A DNA stretch of 64,000 nt from assembly GCF_900116515.1 (NCBI RefSeq), contig NZ_FPBA01000014.1, forward strand, positions 1 through 64,000, written 5' to 3'. The notes under the pieces were generated by a model that did not search any database, had not been told where the DNA came from, and worked only from the letters and a program-made list of their open reading frames with translations. Source of the DNA: Geodermatophilus amargosae. Lineage in GTDB: Bacteria > Actinomycetota > Actinomycetes > Mycobacteriales > Geodermatophilaceae. Position 1 is the stretch's first letter. Each line of letters starts with the position of its first letter. Below, piece by piece: positions 57,473-64,000 of the stretch. The position numbers were made by a program, and so were the translations under genes.

Positions 57473-58492
57473 TCAGCCCGGGAGAACGGCGTCGACCTCG
57501 TCGAGGAAGCGGGCCTGCAGCGTCGTCGGCAGCCAGGCCATCTCGAACGAGTTGCGCGCCAGGGTACGGACCTCGGCGATGCTCAACGGCGTCTCCTGGT
57601 GCACCCGCAGAAAGCAGTCGGCAACGTAGCCGTCGAAGTACGCGGGGTCATCGGAGTTCACGCTCACCAGCACGCCCGCGTCGAGCAGTCGTTTGGTGGC
57701 GCCGTCCCAGGCGGAGCCACGGACGAAGCTGTTGGAGATCGGACAGACCGTGAGCCCGATCTCGCGCTCGACGACCTCCGCGAGCAGCGCTGGGTCCTCC
57801 AGCACGTTCACGCCATGATCGATCCGATCGACGCCGATGACGTCCAGCGCCTGGCGGATGTGGTCATGCGTGCCCGGCTGGTCGAGGTCGCAGTGCATGG
57901 TCAACAGGTAGCCCTCCACGCGGGCCCGGGCGAAGACCTTCTCGAACTTGACCGGCGGATTGCCCCGCTCGTCGGAGTCGAGCCCCACGCCCACGATCCA
58001 GTCCTTGTACGGCAACGACTCCATGAGGGTGGCCATCGCGTACTCCGCGGAGAAGTCGCGCAGGAAGCACATGATCAGCGAGACGCGCAGGTCGAGGGTG
58101 CGGCGCGCGTCGACGACGGCCCGGCGCAACCCACGCAGGACGGTACCGAACTCCACGCCGCGCGACGTGTGCGCCTGGGGATCGAAGAAGATCTCGGCGT
58201 AGCGGACGTTCTGCGCGGTGGCCCGGGTGAAGTAGGCGGTCGCCAGGTCGTAGAAGTCCTGTTCGGTGATGAGCACCTGCATGTTGCGGTAGTAGCCGAC
58301 CAAGAAGCTGGCCAGGTCGTGGAAGGGGCTCTCCCGCTTCATCTCGGCGGCGTCGGCGTAGGGCAGGTCGATGCCGTTGCGCCGGGCGAGCTCGAAGACC
58401 AGCTCGCCCTCCAGCGTGCCCTCGATGTGCAGGTGCAGCTCACACTTGGGCACCGCCGCGATGAAGCTCGCCACGTCCAGGTCAGTGGTCAT
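57473..58492 (-). CDS. add: Adenosine/adenine deaminase
   Basis: A 339-aa amidohydrolase. PKCELHLHIEGTLEGELVFE carries the first zinc His pair, MHCDLDQ the next His, RIDHGVNVLED the catalytic His and SVNSDDPAYFDG the last Asp pair. Enzymes of this subtype include adenine deaminases (ADE) as well as adenosine deaminases, and the two cannot be split by eye here; the IEGTLE motif slightly favours the ADE subgroup. ATG 58492 is chosen because it starts ten codons before the first motif; an in-frame ATG 24 bases earlier is possible. It is unrelated in function to the partition genes and converges with none. Confidence 0.88.
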   Translation of the reverse strand: MTTDLDVASFIAAVPKCELHLHIEGTLEGELVFELARRNGIDLPYADAAEMKRESPFHDLASFLVGYYRNMQVLITEQDFYDLATAYFTRATAQNVRYAEIFFDPQAHTSRGVEFGTVLRGLRRAVVDARRTLDLRVSLIMCFLRDFSAEYAMATLMESLPYKDWIVGVGLDSDERGNPPVKFEKVFARARVEGYLLTMHCDLDQPGTHDHIRQALDVIGVDRIDHGVNVLEDPALLAEVVEREIGLTVCPISNSFVRGSAWDGATKRLLDAGVLVSVNSDDPAYFDGYVADCFLRVHQETPLSIAEVRTLARNSFEMAWLPTTLQARFLDEVDAVLPG

Positions 58493-58792
58493 GATCAGAG
58501 TGTTGCCCCATCCCATCGGCCCGTCGAGCCGTCCCACTCCGGGGACCGGCCAGGTCCGGTCAGGGCAGGTGGTCCACCCTGCTGGCGCAGCAGCTGCGGC
58601 TCGGCCCTGGGCGGCGGCAGCGGCGGACGAGACCAGGCCGGTCACGCCTCGGAGCCGTGGAGAGGTCGAGGCTGCGCGCCCAGGCCTGTCCTGTGCATCG
58701 GGTGCGCGGGCCGAGGACGAGGCAGGCGCCGGGAGCGATTCACGGCGGCCGCCCGGGCACGCGGCTGACCCCGTGCGCCGGCCGGGGTCCGC
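58493..58792. other. No gene seen
   Basis: A 300-bp gap between the deaminase start and the end of the hydrolase gene. Frames are alanine/arginine-rich without motifs. The deaminase promoter should lie here. Confidence 0.35.
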
Positions 58793-60187
58793 TCAGCTCC
58801 CCGGCACCGCTGTCCGCGTGCTCACCGCCTGCACCACGTCCTCGATGGCGGCGACGCTGAAGGCGGAGTCGGAGGCGTCGAGGAGCAGGGGCGAGTGGGT
58901 GGCTGGTACGAGCCGGTGGGCGCTGGCGGGGGAGAGCTCCGCCAGGGCGTCCTGGGCGGCCGGCCAGCCGGGTTGGGTGTCGCCGGCGGTGGCGGTGACG
59001 ACGACGAGCGGCGTGCTGCCCATCCCGGTCAGAACCTGTGCCTGCTCGAAGACCGCGGGGTAGGCCGCCACCTCGTCCCGCTCGGCGCGCAACTGCCGGG
59101 TGCTCCAGTCGAACGCCTGCATCTGAGCCCGGGCCGCGGGCGGGAGGTCGGCCGGGACGCCGGAGCTCAGCAGCGGGCCGGCGCCGAGGCGCTCCAGGGT
59201 GGGGAGCAGCGCCGTGGACCTCCGCAGGAGCGAGTACGTGCCGGGGTAGTCGGGCAGGGCGGTGAACTGCTGGGGGCTCGCGGAGTCCAGCAGGACCAGG
59301 CCGGCGACGTCGTCGGGGTAGTCCGCTGCGTAGACCATCGCGTACGCGCCGCCCACGGAGTGCCCGGCGAGCACGTACGGACCGCGCTCGCCCGCCCGGC
59401 TCAGCAGCGCGTGCAGGTCGGCCGCCACCTGGACGCCGTCCTTCGGTCCCGGCGCGCTGTCGCTCCACGCCTGGCCGGCTCGGTCGTAGGCGCACACCCG
59501 CGTCGTCCCGGCGACGGCGGGCTGCACGAGACCCCAGGCGGCAGAGGTCTCGCCCATCCCACCCAGCAGCACGACGGTCGGGCCGCCGGTGCCGGTGCAG
59601 GTCAGGTGCAGCCGGCGGTCGCCGACGTCGTACAGCTGCCCGGGCATGGGCGGCGGGCTCCCGGCCACCGCCGTCCGCAGGGTCGCCGCACCGCCGCCGA
59701 GCGAGGCGAGCACCAGCAGGACCAGTCCGGGGGAGAGCAGCCAGAAGGGGACCCGGACGCGCATCGACCGAACGGCACGGACGGTGGTCCAGGCCGCGAG
59801 CGCGAGGAGGAGGGGCGGCCAGAACCAACCGGCGGCGGTCAGGGACCCGTCGCCGGGGGCGAGGACGAGCAGCGCCGCACCGACGGCGCCCAGCGCGGCC
59901 GCCGGCACCGCCGCCCAGCGCTGCGGCCGGTCGCTGAGCGTCGACGACCCGAGGGCGAGTGCAGCCCAGCCCAGCGCGAGGCCGAGGAGTCCTGTGCCGG
60001 AGAGGACGTGCTCGGGCGCGCCGGCGAAGACGCCGACGGACAGCGCCGCGGCAGCGAGCGGGCCGATCACGACCGACCCGTCCACCACCCAGGCCAGGCG
60101 GCGTGCCGACGCGCGGCGGCTGCCTCCCGGCGAGTGCCGGCGGCCGGAGGGTCCCGTCGTCGTGGGGGAGGCGGCTGTCGTGGACAC
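58793..60187 (-). CDS. Membrane-anchored alpha/beta hydrolase
   Basis: A 464-aa protein. The first ~190 residues contain about five hydrophobic segments (VVIGPLAAAALSVGVFAG, GLLGLALGWAALALG, AALGAVGAALLVLAPG, WFWPPLLLALAAWTTV, FWLLSPGLVLLVLAS). They are followed by a hydrolase with PTVVLLGGMGETSAAWGLVQ (oxyanion region), YVLAGHSVGGAYAMVYAADY (nucleophile Ser in GHSVGG) and the acid/His region near DASDSAFSVAAIEDVVQ. Such N-terminally anchored hydrolases face the outside of the membrane. GTG 60187 is divergent from the GlxA regulator, sharing an 84-bp promoter gap, so that regulator may control it. The substrate is unknown. Confidence 0.82.
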   Translation of the reverse strand: MSTTAASPTTTGPSGRRHSPGGSRRASARRLAWVVDGSVVIGPLAAAALSVGVFAGAPEHVLSGTGLLGLALGWAALALGSSTLSDRPQRWAAVPAAALGAVGAALLVLAPGDGSLTAAGWFWPPLLLALAAWTTVRAVRSMRVRVPFWLLSPGLVLLVLASLGGGAATLRTAVAGSPPPMPGQLYDVGDRRLHLTCTGTGGPTVVLLGGMGETSAAWGLVQPAVAGTTRVCAYDRAGQAWSDSAPGPKDGVQVAADLHALLSRAGERGPYVLAGHSVGGAYAMVYAADYPDDVAGLVLLDSASPQQFTALPDYPGTYSLLRRSTALLPTLERLGAGPLLSSGVPADLPPAARAQMQAFDWSTRQLRAERDEVAAYPAVFEQAQVLTGMGSTPLVVVTATAGDTQPGWPAAQDALAELSPASAHRLVPATHSPLLLDASDSAFSVAAIEDVVQAVSTRTAVPGS

Positions 60188-60216
60188 GAGACCACGATGG
60201 GACCCGGAGCTTCGAC

Positions 60217-60265
60217 GGCGCCAGGACGCCGATTTGACGATCTCGGACATGCCGAGCCGTACAGT
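60217..60265 (+). promoter_or_regulatory. Promoter and inverted repeat upstream of the GlxA regulator
   Basis: GGCGccaggaCGCC is an inverted repeat at 60217-60230, followed by TTGACG (60234-60239) and TACAGT (60260-60265) with an unusually long 20-base spacer. The same layout (GGCGCCAGGACGCC, TTGACG, TACGGT) is preserved in the decayed duplicate at 62171, which argues that it was the functional control region. Confidence 0.6.
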
Positions 60266-60271
60266 GCGGGG

Positions 60272-61240
60272 GTGGCTGCCCTCGACGTCGCGGTCGTCAC
60301 ATTCCCGTCGGCGCAGATCCTGGACGTGACCGGCCCGCTCGAGGTCTTCTCCAGCGCCACCCACCTGCTGCCGGCGGCGGAGTACCGCACGCAGGTGGTG
60401 AGCACGTCGGGCGGTCCGGTGCTGGCCAGTTCGGGGTTGTCGTTCAGCACCACGGCGCTCTCCGACGTCGTGGAGCCGGTCGACACGCTCGTGGTCGCCG
60501 GCGGCCGGGACATGGACGCGGCGCGCACGGACGAGGACCTGCTGGCCCACGTCCGGCAGCTGGCGGGCAGCGCCCGACGGGTCACCTCGGTCTGCTCCGG
60601 GGCCTTCGTCCTGGCAGCCGCCGGGTTGCTGGACGGGCGTCGGGCGACCACCCACTGGGCCGAGTGCCAGCTGCTGGCGACCGCGCACCCGCAGCTGTCG
60701 GTCGACGATGATGCGATCTACGTGCGCGACGGCGACATCTGGACCTCCGCCGGCGTGACGGCGGGCATCGACCTCGCGTTGGCCCTCGTCGCCGACGACC
60801 ACGGCGCGCGGGCAGCGGCGGTGGTCGCCCGCCACCTGGTGGTCTACCTGCGGCGGTCCGGTGGGCAGGCGCAGTTCTCCACGCTGCTCGCCGCGCAGGC
60901 AGCCGAGAGCGAACCGGTGCGGGAGCTGCTGGCGTGGCTGCCTGACCACCTCACCGCAGACCTGTCCGTGCCCGCCCTGGCCCGCCGGGTGCACCTGTCC
61001 GAGCGACAGTTCAGCCGGGTGTTCAAGGCCGAGGTCGGCGCGACGCCGAGCGAGCACGTCGAGGGGTTGCGGCTCGAGGCAGCCTGTCGGCTTCTGGAGA
61101 CGACCGGCCACGCCGTCGACCACATCGCCCGCATCTGCGGGTTCCGGGTGCCGGAGACGATGAACCGCACGTTCCGCCGTCGGTTGAACACCACCCCGGG
61201 AGACCACCGCCGGCACTTCGGCCACCTCGCCGGGCAGTAG
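60272..61240 (+). CDS. GlxA-type regulator (DJ-1/PfpI domain + AraC HTH)
   Basis: A 322-aa regulator. Residues about 1-170 are a DJ-1/PfpI domain (DVAVVTFPSAQILDVTGPLE, TLVVAGGRDMDAARTDEDLL, then the nucleophile elbow VCSGAFVLAAAGLLDGRRAT). Residues about 215-315 are an AraC HTH (LSVPALARRVHLSERQFSRV, VDHIARICGFRVPETMNRTF). GTG 60272 is close to an inverted repeat and promoter-like boxes. Such regulators sense small amines, aldehydes or cell-surface signals and often activate the divergent gene, here the membrane hydrolase. A decayed 5' duplicate of this gene lies 2 kb downstream. Confidence 0.88.
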   Translation: MAALDVAVVTFPSAQILDVTGPLEVFSSATHLLPAAEYRTQVVSTSGGPVLASSGLSFSTTALSDVVEPVDTLVVAGGRDMDAARTDEDLLAHVRQLAGSARRVTSVCSGAFVLAAAGLLDGRRATTHWAECQLLATAHPQLSVDDDAIYVRDGDIWTSAGVTAGIDLALALVADDHGARAAAVVARHLVVYLRRSGGQAQFSTLLAAQAAESEPVRELLAWLPDHLTADLSVPALARRVHLSERQFSRVFKAEVGATPSEHVEGLRLEAACRLLETTGHAVDHIARICGFRVPETMNRTFRRRLNTTPGDHRRHFGHLAGQ

Positions 61241-61390
61241 CCGTCCCCCTCACCGACGACTGCTCGGGCTTCGACCCTCGCCGGGCACGGACCCGCGTCG
61301 TCCCTGCGGGTGGCATGCCCGCGATCCGCTGCCTCCGAGGTCGACCTCGCCGGAGGCGTAGCGGCCTCGGGACTCGGGCGCGTGCGGTCG

Positions 61391-61858
61391 TCACCACCCC
61401 ACCCGCAGGTCCGCGAGGATGGCGACAGTGAGGAGGACGGCAGCGACGAAGTCGACGGTGGCGCAGAACGGGGGCCACCACCGGGTGTTCGCCACGAACC
61501 CCGTCCGGTGCTGCCAGAGATCCTTGAGACCGTGCCCGGCCAGTCCCGCGACGAGCACCCATCCCGATCCGTTCACCCCCACCGCTGCGATGACGACGAA
61601 AGCCGAGGCGACGCAGGTCTCGACGGCCAGGACCTGGGTCCGCCCGTCGGCGACTCCGAACCCGATGTAGACCGCGGCGATGAGCGAGAGCCCGAGTGCG
61701 TAGACGGTTGCCGGGTCCAGCCACGAGAAGGCCAGCGGCGACGCAGCCTGGAGGCTGCCCCACAGCACTCCCCAGGCCACCGGCGTACGCAGGGCCCGGC
61801 CGCGAAGGACGTCGGTGCCCGGCCGCCGAGCGTCCGCGGCGTGCGGCAGACCAGTCAT
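61391..61858 (-). CDS. Small integral membrane protein
   Basis: A 155-aa protein from ATG 61858 with four to five hydrophobic segments (WGVLWGSLQAASPLAFSWL, VYALGLSLIAAVYIGFGV, CVASAFVVIAAVGVNGSG) and a conserved-looking core WVLVAGLAGHGLKDLWQHRT followed by WWPPFCATVDFVAAVLLTVA. I have seen the HGLKDLWQHRT block in other actinobacterial membrane proteins of unknown function. It converges with the GlxA gene and has no partner. Confidence 0.7.
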   Translation of the reverse strand: MTGLPHAADARRPGTDVLRGRALRTPVAWGVLWGSLQAASPLAFSWLDPATVYALGLSLIAAVYIGFGVADGRTQVLAVETCVASAFVVIAAVGVNGSGWVLVAGLAGHGLKDLWQHRTGFVANTRWWPPFCATVDFVAAVLLTVAILADLRVGW

Positions 61859-62170
61859 GACGGTCGGCCGCCCATGCGCTCACCGGAGGTCGCAGGACAG
61901 GACCTTCGCCCATTGCTCACCGGCAGGTCGTCCGTCGGCGGACCCAGGGGGCTGCGCCCGCCGGTGCACAGCTTGTCCGGGAGCGCGTGCTGACGGAGCG
62001 CGGCGGCGGCGAGCGGGCCGACGGCGGCCGAGCCGGCCGCCAACCGGGCCAAGCGACGTCGGCAGGCCCGACCGCCTTCCTCCCGCGCATCACCGTCCTC
62101 GACTGGTTCCGTCTTCATGAGTGGTGCTGCAGTCGTGGGCACGGACCGAGGCTGGGTCAGCCGCATGCGC
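61859..62170. other. No gene seen
   Basis: A 312-bp gap of arginine/proline-rich frames between the membrane protein start and the duplicated GlxA 5' region. It should include the membrane protein promoter. Confidence 0.35.
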
Positions 62171-62315
62171 GGCGCCAGGACGCCGTGTTGACGATTCCGG
62201 CCAGGCAGATCCCGTACGGTGTCGGGGGCCGGGCAGACGTCGCGGTGGTCTCTCCGTCGGCGCAGGCCCTCGGCGTGACCGGTCCACTGGAGGCCCTTCT
62301 CCGGCGCCACGTCTG
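62171..62315 (+). pseudogene. Decayed duplicate of the GlxA control region and first codons
   Basis: The stretch repeats 60217-60365 in order: GGCGCCAGGACGCCG, TTGACGAT, GTACGGT, then GACGTCGCGGT and CCGTCGGCGCAG, ending GTGACCGGTCCACTGGAGG. The first codons (DVAVVSPSAQALGVTGPLEA in the coding frame) are still visible before it decays. Nothing beyond the first ~30 codons remains. Confidence 0.75.
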
Positions 62316-62426
62316 GTCTCGGGCGCGGGATGCCGCACGCTCAGGGAGCCGCGGATGACGTCCGGTGGGCAGGTCACAGGAGTCCGCGCTGTCCCGGTCG
62401 TTCGAGCCCGCGGGCACTCTCGATGA

Positions 62427-62459
62427 CGAACCCCCACCGCTCGGAGCGACGGGGGTTCG
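62427..62459. terminator. Long hairpin before the APC relic
   Basis: CGAACCCCC (62427-62435) pairs with GGGGGTTCG (62451-62459), and the loop itself folds (CGCTcggAGCG). It is a near-continuous 13-bp stem, terminator-like, and abuts repeat copy 4. Confidence 0.6.
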
Positions 62460-62575
62460 GCTCGGTGTCCGAGGGGCGACCCGCTACACACGCACACGAC
62501 TCGACGGCTGGTGACGGGCCGTCATCTCGTGTCCGAGGAGGGACTCGGGCACCGCGACGGGGGCCCCATCCATCA
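62440..62575 (+). repeat. Dispersed hairpin repeat, copy 4 (second half)
   Basis: Shares GGTGTCCGAGGGG, CGCTACACACGCACACGAC, then TCGACGGCTGGTGACGGGCCGTCA and CTCGTGTCCGAGGAGGGACT with copy 2 (49250-49340). It lacks the first CGCCCCGG hairpin. The APC permease relic starts directly after it. Confidence 0.55.
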
Positions 62576-62576
62576 G

Positions 62577-63751
62577 CGGCCCCCGTCCTGACCTTCTTCA
62601 TCACGATCTGCATGCTGTCGGCCAACATGGCCGCCGTCGGATCGCTGGCGTCGGGTTTCGTCCGGTACTTCGCCGGGGTCGTCGGGATGTCCGAGGACGC
62701 GGTCGTCCCGACGCTGCTGATCGCGCTGGCCTTCATCACCGTCATCACGGTCATCAACCTGATCGGGATCAGTGAGTCGGTCGTGGTGAACGTCATCATG
62801 ACGTTCATCGAGATCAGCGGCCTGGTGATCATCATGATCATCGGGGTCGTCGCGCTGTTCACCGGCATCTCCGACCCGGGCGTGCTGCTGCAGTTCAGTG
62901 GCGAAGGCAGCAAGGCCATCGCCGTGGTCTCCGGCGTCTCGCTCGCCTTCTTCGCCATGACCGGGTTCGAGAACGCGGCCAACGTGGCCGAGGAGACGAT
63001 CGACCCGTCCCGGGCTTTCCCGCGGGCGCTGATCGGCGGCATGCTGACTGCCGGTGTGGTCTACGTGCTGGTCTCCGTCGCCGCAGCCCTGGCCGTGCCG
63101 ATCGACGTCCTGTCCGGCAACACGCTGCTGGAGGTGATCCGGGCCGGGATCCTGCCGATCCCGGTGAGCGTCATGCTGATCGTCTTCGGTCTGATCGCCA
63201 TGATCGCGATCAGCAACACCACGCTGGTGACCGTCGTCGCCCAGTCCCGGATCCTGTACGGGATGGCGCGCGAGGACATCGTCCCCTCGGTGTTCGCCAA
63301 GGTCCACCCGACCCGCCGCAGCCCGTACGTGGCGCTGCTGTTCGGTGCCGCGGTCGTGGGCGCGCTCCTGCTGATCGGCGCGCTGATCCGACTGAGCGGC
63401 TCCGACATCGACGTCGTCGACCGACTGGCCACGATCACCGTGGTGTTCCTGCTGTTCATCTACGCGTTGGTGATCGTCTCCTGCCTCAAGCTGCGGGGCA
63501 GCGACGAGACCCCGGACACCTACCGGGCGAGCACCCCGCTGCTGATCCTCGGCATCGTCGGCAACCTGGTGGTGCTGGTCTACACCGTCGTCGACGACCC
63601 GGGCGCGCTGCTGTGGGTGGCCGGGCTGCTGGCGATCTGACTGGTCCTCTTCCTGGTCCAGCACTTCGGCAAGAAGCGGGTGCGGCCGGCGGGCGCCGAG
63701 GGCGGGGACCCTGCAGCCGCCGACGCTCCGCCGACCGACAGGGGACTCTGA
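62577..63751 (+). pseudogene. APC-family amino-acid permease, N-terminally truncated and with a premature TGA
   Basis: From about 62577 the frame encodes LTFFITICMLSANMAAVGSL and ASGFVRYFAG, then eight or nine further membrane segments (IMTFIEISGLVIIMIIGVVA, AFFAMTGFENAANVAEETID). GFEN..NVAEE is the APC substrate-site signature. The first two or three segments are missing; repeat copy 4 takes their place. At 63638-63640 a TGA (one base from GGA, Gly) stops the frame, and it then continues in frame as LVLFLVQHFGKKRVRPAG to a stop at 63749-63751. Two independent lesions indicate a pseudogene. The UspA gene starts three bases later. Confidence 0.78.
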
Positions 63752-63754
63752 GCC

Positions 63755-64000
63755 ATGCACGTGATCGTCGCCACCGACGGGTCCCAGGCCTCCCTGGCGG
63801 GCGCCAAGCAGTTCCAGTGGATCGCCGACTCCCGCGAGATCACCGACGTCACCGTGGTGGCCGTGGTCAGCCCCTACGCCGCGGTGCCGTTCGCCAACGA
63901 GCTCACCGAACGCCGCAACGTCGAGCCGACCGACTTCAGCTTCCAGGCGGAGGCCGCGGCCGCGGTCGACCTGGTCGCCGGCGTGTTCGACGGCTGGGGT
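63755..64000 (+). CDS. Universal stress protein (UspA family), 3' end outside the window
   Basis: ATG 63755 opens MHVIVATDGSQASLAGAKQF, the first strand and helix of a Usp domain (VATDGS), followed by VTVVAVVSPYAAVPF. The window ends after 82 codons with no stop. Usp proteins bind ATP or respond to growth arrest. It starts three bases after the APC relic's final stop and was probably co-transcribed with that permease. Confidence 0.8.
   Translation, partial: MHVIVATDGSQASLAGAKQFQWIADSREITDVTVVAVVSPYAAVPFANELTERRNVEPTDFSFQAEAAAAVDLVAGVFDGWG

Noticed and set aside
62440-62480. GTGTCCGAGGGG...GAACCCCC motifs considered as the 3' end of a tRNA on the minus strand
   Set aside because: No acceptor, D-arm or anticodon arm can be folded; the motif recurs as part of a dispersed repeat.

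Overview
The window looks like chromosomal DNA of a very GC-rich actinobacterium. Coding regions show strong G/C at third codon positions, many GTG starts and GGAGG-type ribosome sites. The gene families include SARP regulators, GlxA-type AraC regulators, a class-I-like PHA synthase, a protealysin/emfourin pair and TPR-CHAT proteases. The mix resembles Geodermatophilaceae (Geodermatophilus, Blastococcus, Modestobacter), but that is an inference from style and not a database match.

Layout. 0-5 kb: the right end of an IS701-like element, an intact and a frameshifted SARP regulator, and a membrane-anchored protein with an exported beta-rich domain. 5-20 kb: a leftward block running galactose/glyoxal-oxidase-like copper-radical enzyme, GMC oxidoreductase, membrane metallophosphoesterase, alpha/beta hydrolase, acetoacetate-decarboxylase-like protein and Gmad2-LysM protein. 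Most of its inner junctions are 4-base start/stop overlaps. It is followed by a rightward animal-type heme peroxidase and a leftward PHA synthase. 20-26 kb: an AhpD-like protein, then a group of three genes with cyclic-nucleotide themes: an MFS protein with a cNMP-binding tail, a PIG-L deacetylase with a cNMP-binding domain inserted in it, and a convergent cyclase-fold DUF2652 protein. 26-35 kb: small proteins, a 3-hydroxyacyl-CoA dehydrogenase, a secreted beta-amylase, an epimerase, a TetR/SRPBCC-DUF2867 divergent pair with a clear palindromic operator, and a GDPD phosphodiesterase. 35-37.7 kb: a second SARP locus (one dead, one intact). 37.7-43.4 kb: a protealysin-emfourin-HAD/M28 peptidase operon facing a heme dioxygenase-cytochrome b5 fusion.

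43.4-48.7 kb holds the strongest candidate for an under-described system: a cytosolic subtilase and a TPR-CHAT protease diverging from a 47-bp intergenic gap, then a small acidic protein and an ECF sigma factor. 48.8-55.6 kb is a worn region with two integrase 3' ends, copies of a dispersed hairpin repeat, a truncated SDR and broken regulator and protease genes, interleaved with intact ROK/DUF1479, GGCT-like and HAD genes. 56-57.4 kb carries ParA, a small overlapping partner gene and six 17-bp iteron-like repeats, which looks like a plasmid-type partition module. 57.5-64 kb has an adenosine deaminase, a membrane alpha/beta hydrolase, a GlxA regulator plus a decayed duplicate of its 5' end, a truncated APC permease and the start of a UspA protein.

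Many genes carry single frameshifts or premature stops (about 5.1, 2.8, 25.15, 35.7, 49.1, 55.5 and 63.6 kb). These fit accessory decay, but base-calling errors in this GC-rich sequence cannot be excluded from the sequence alone. No rRNA, tRNA or CRISPR array was recognised.
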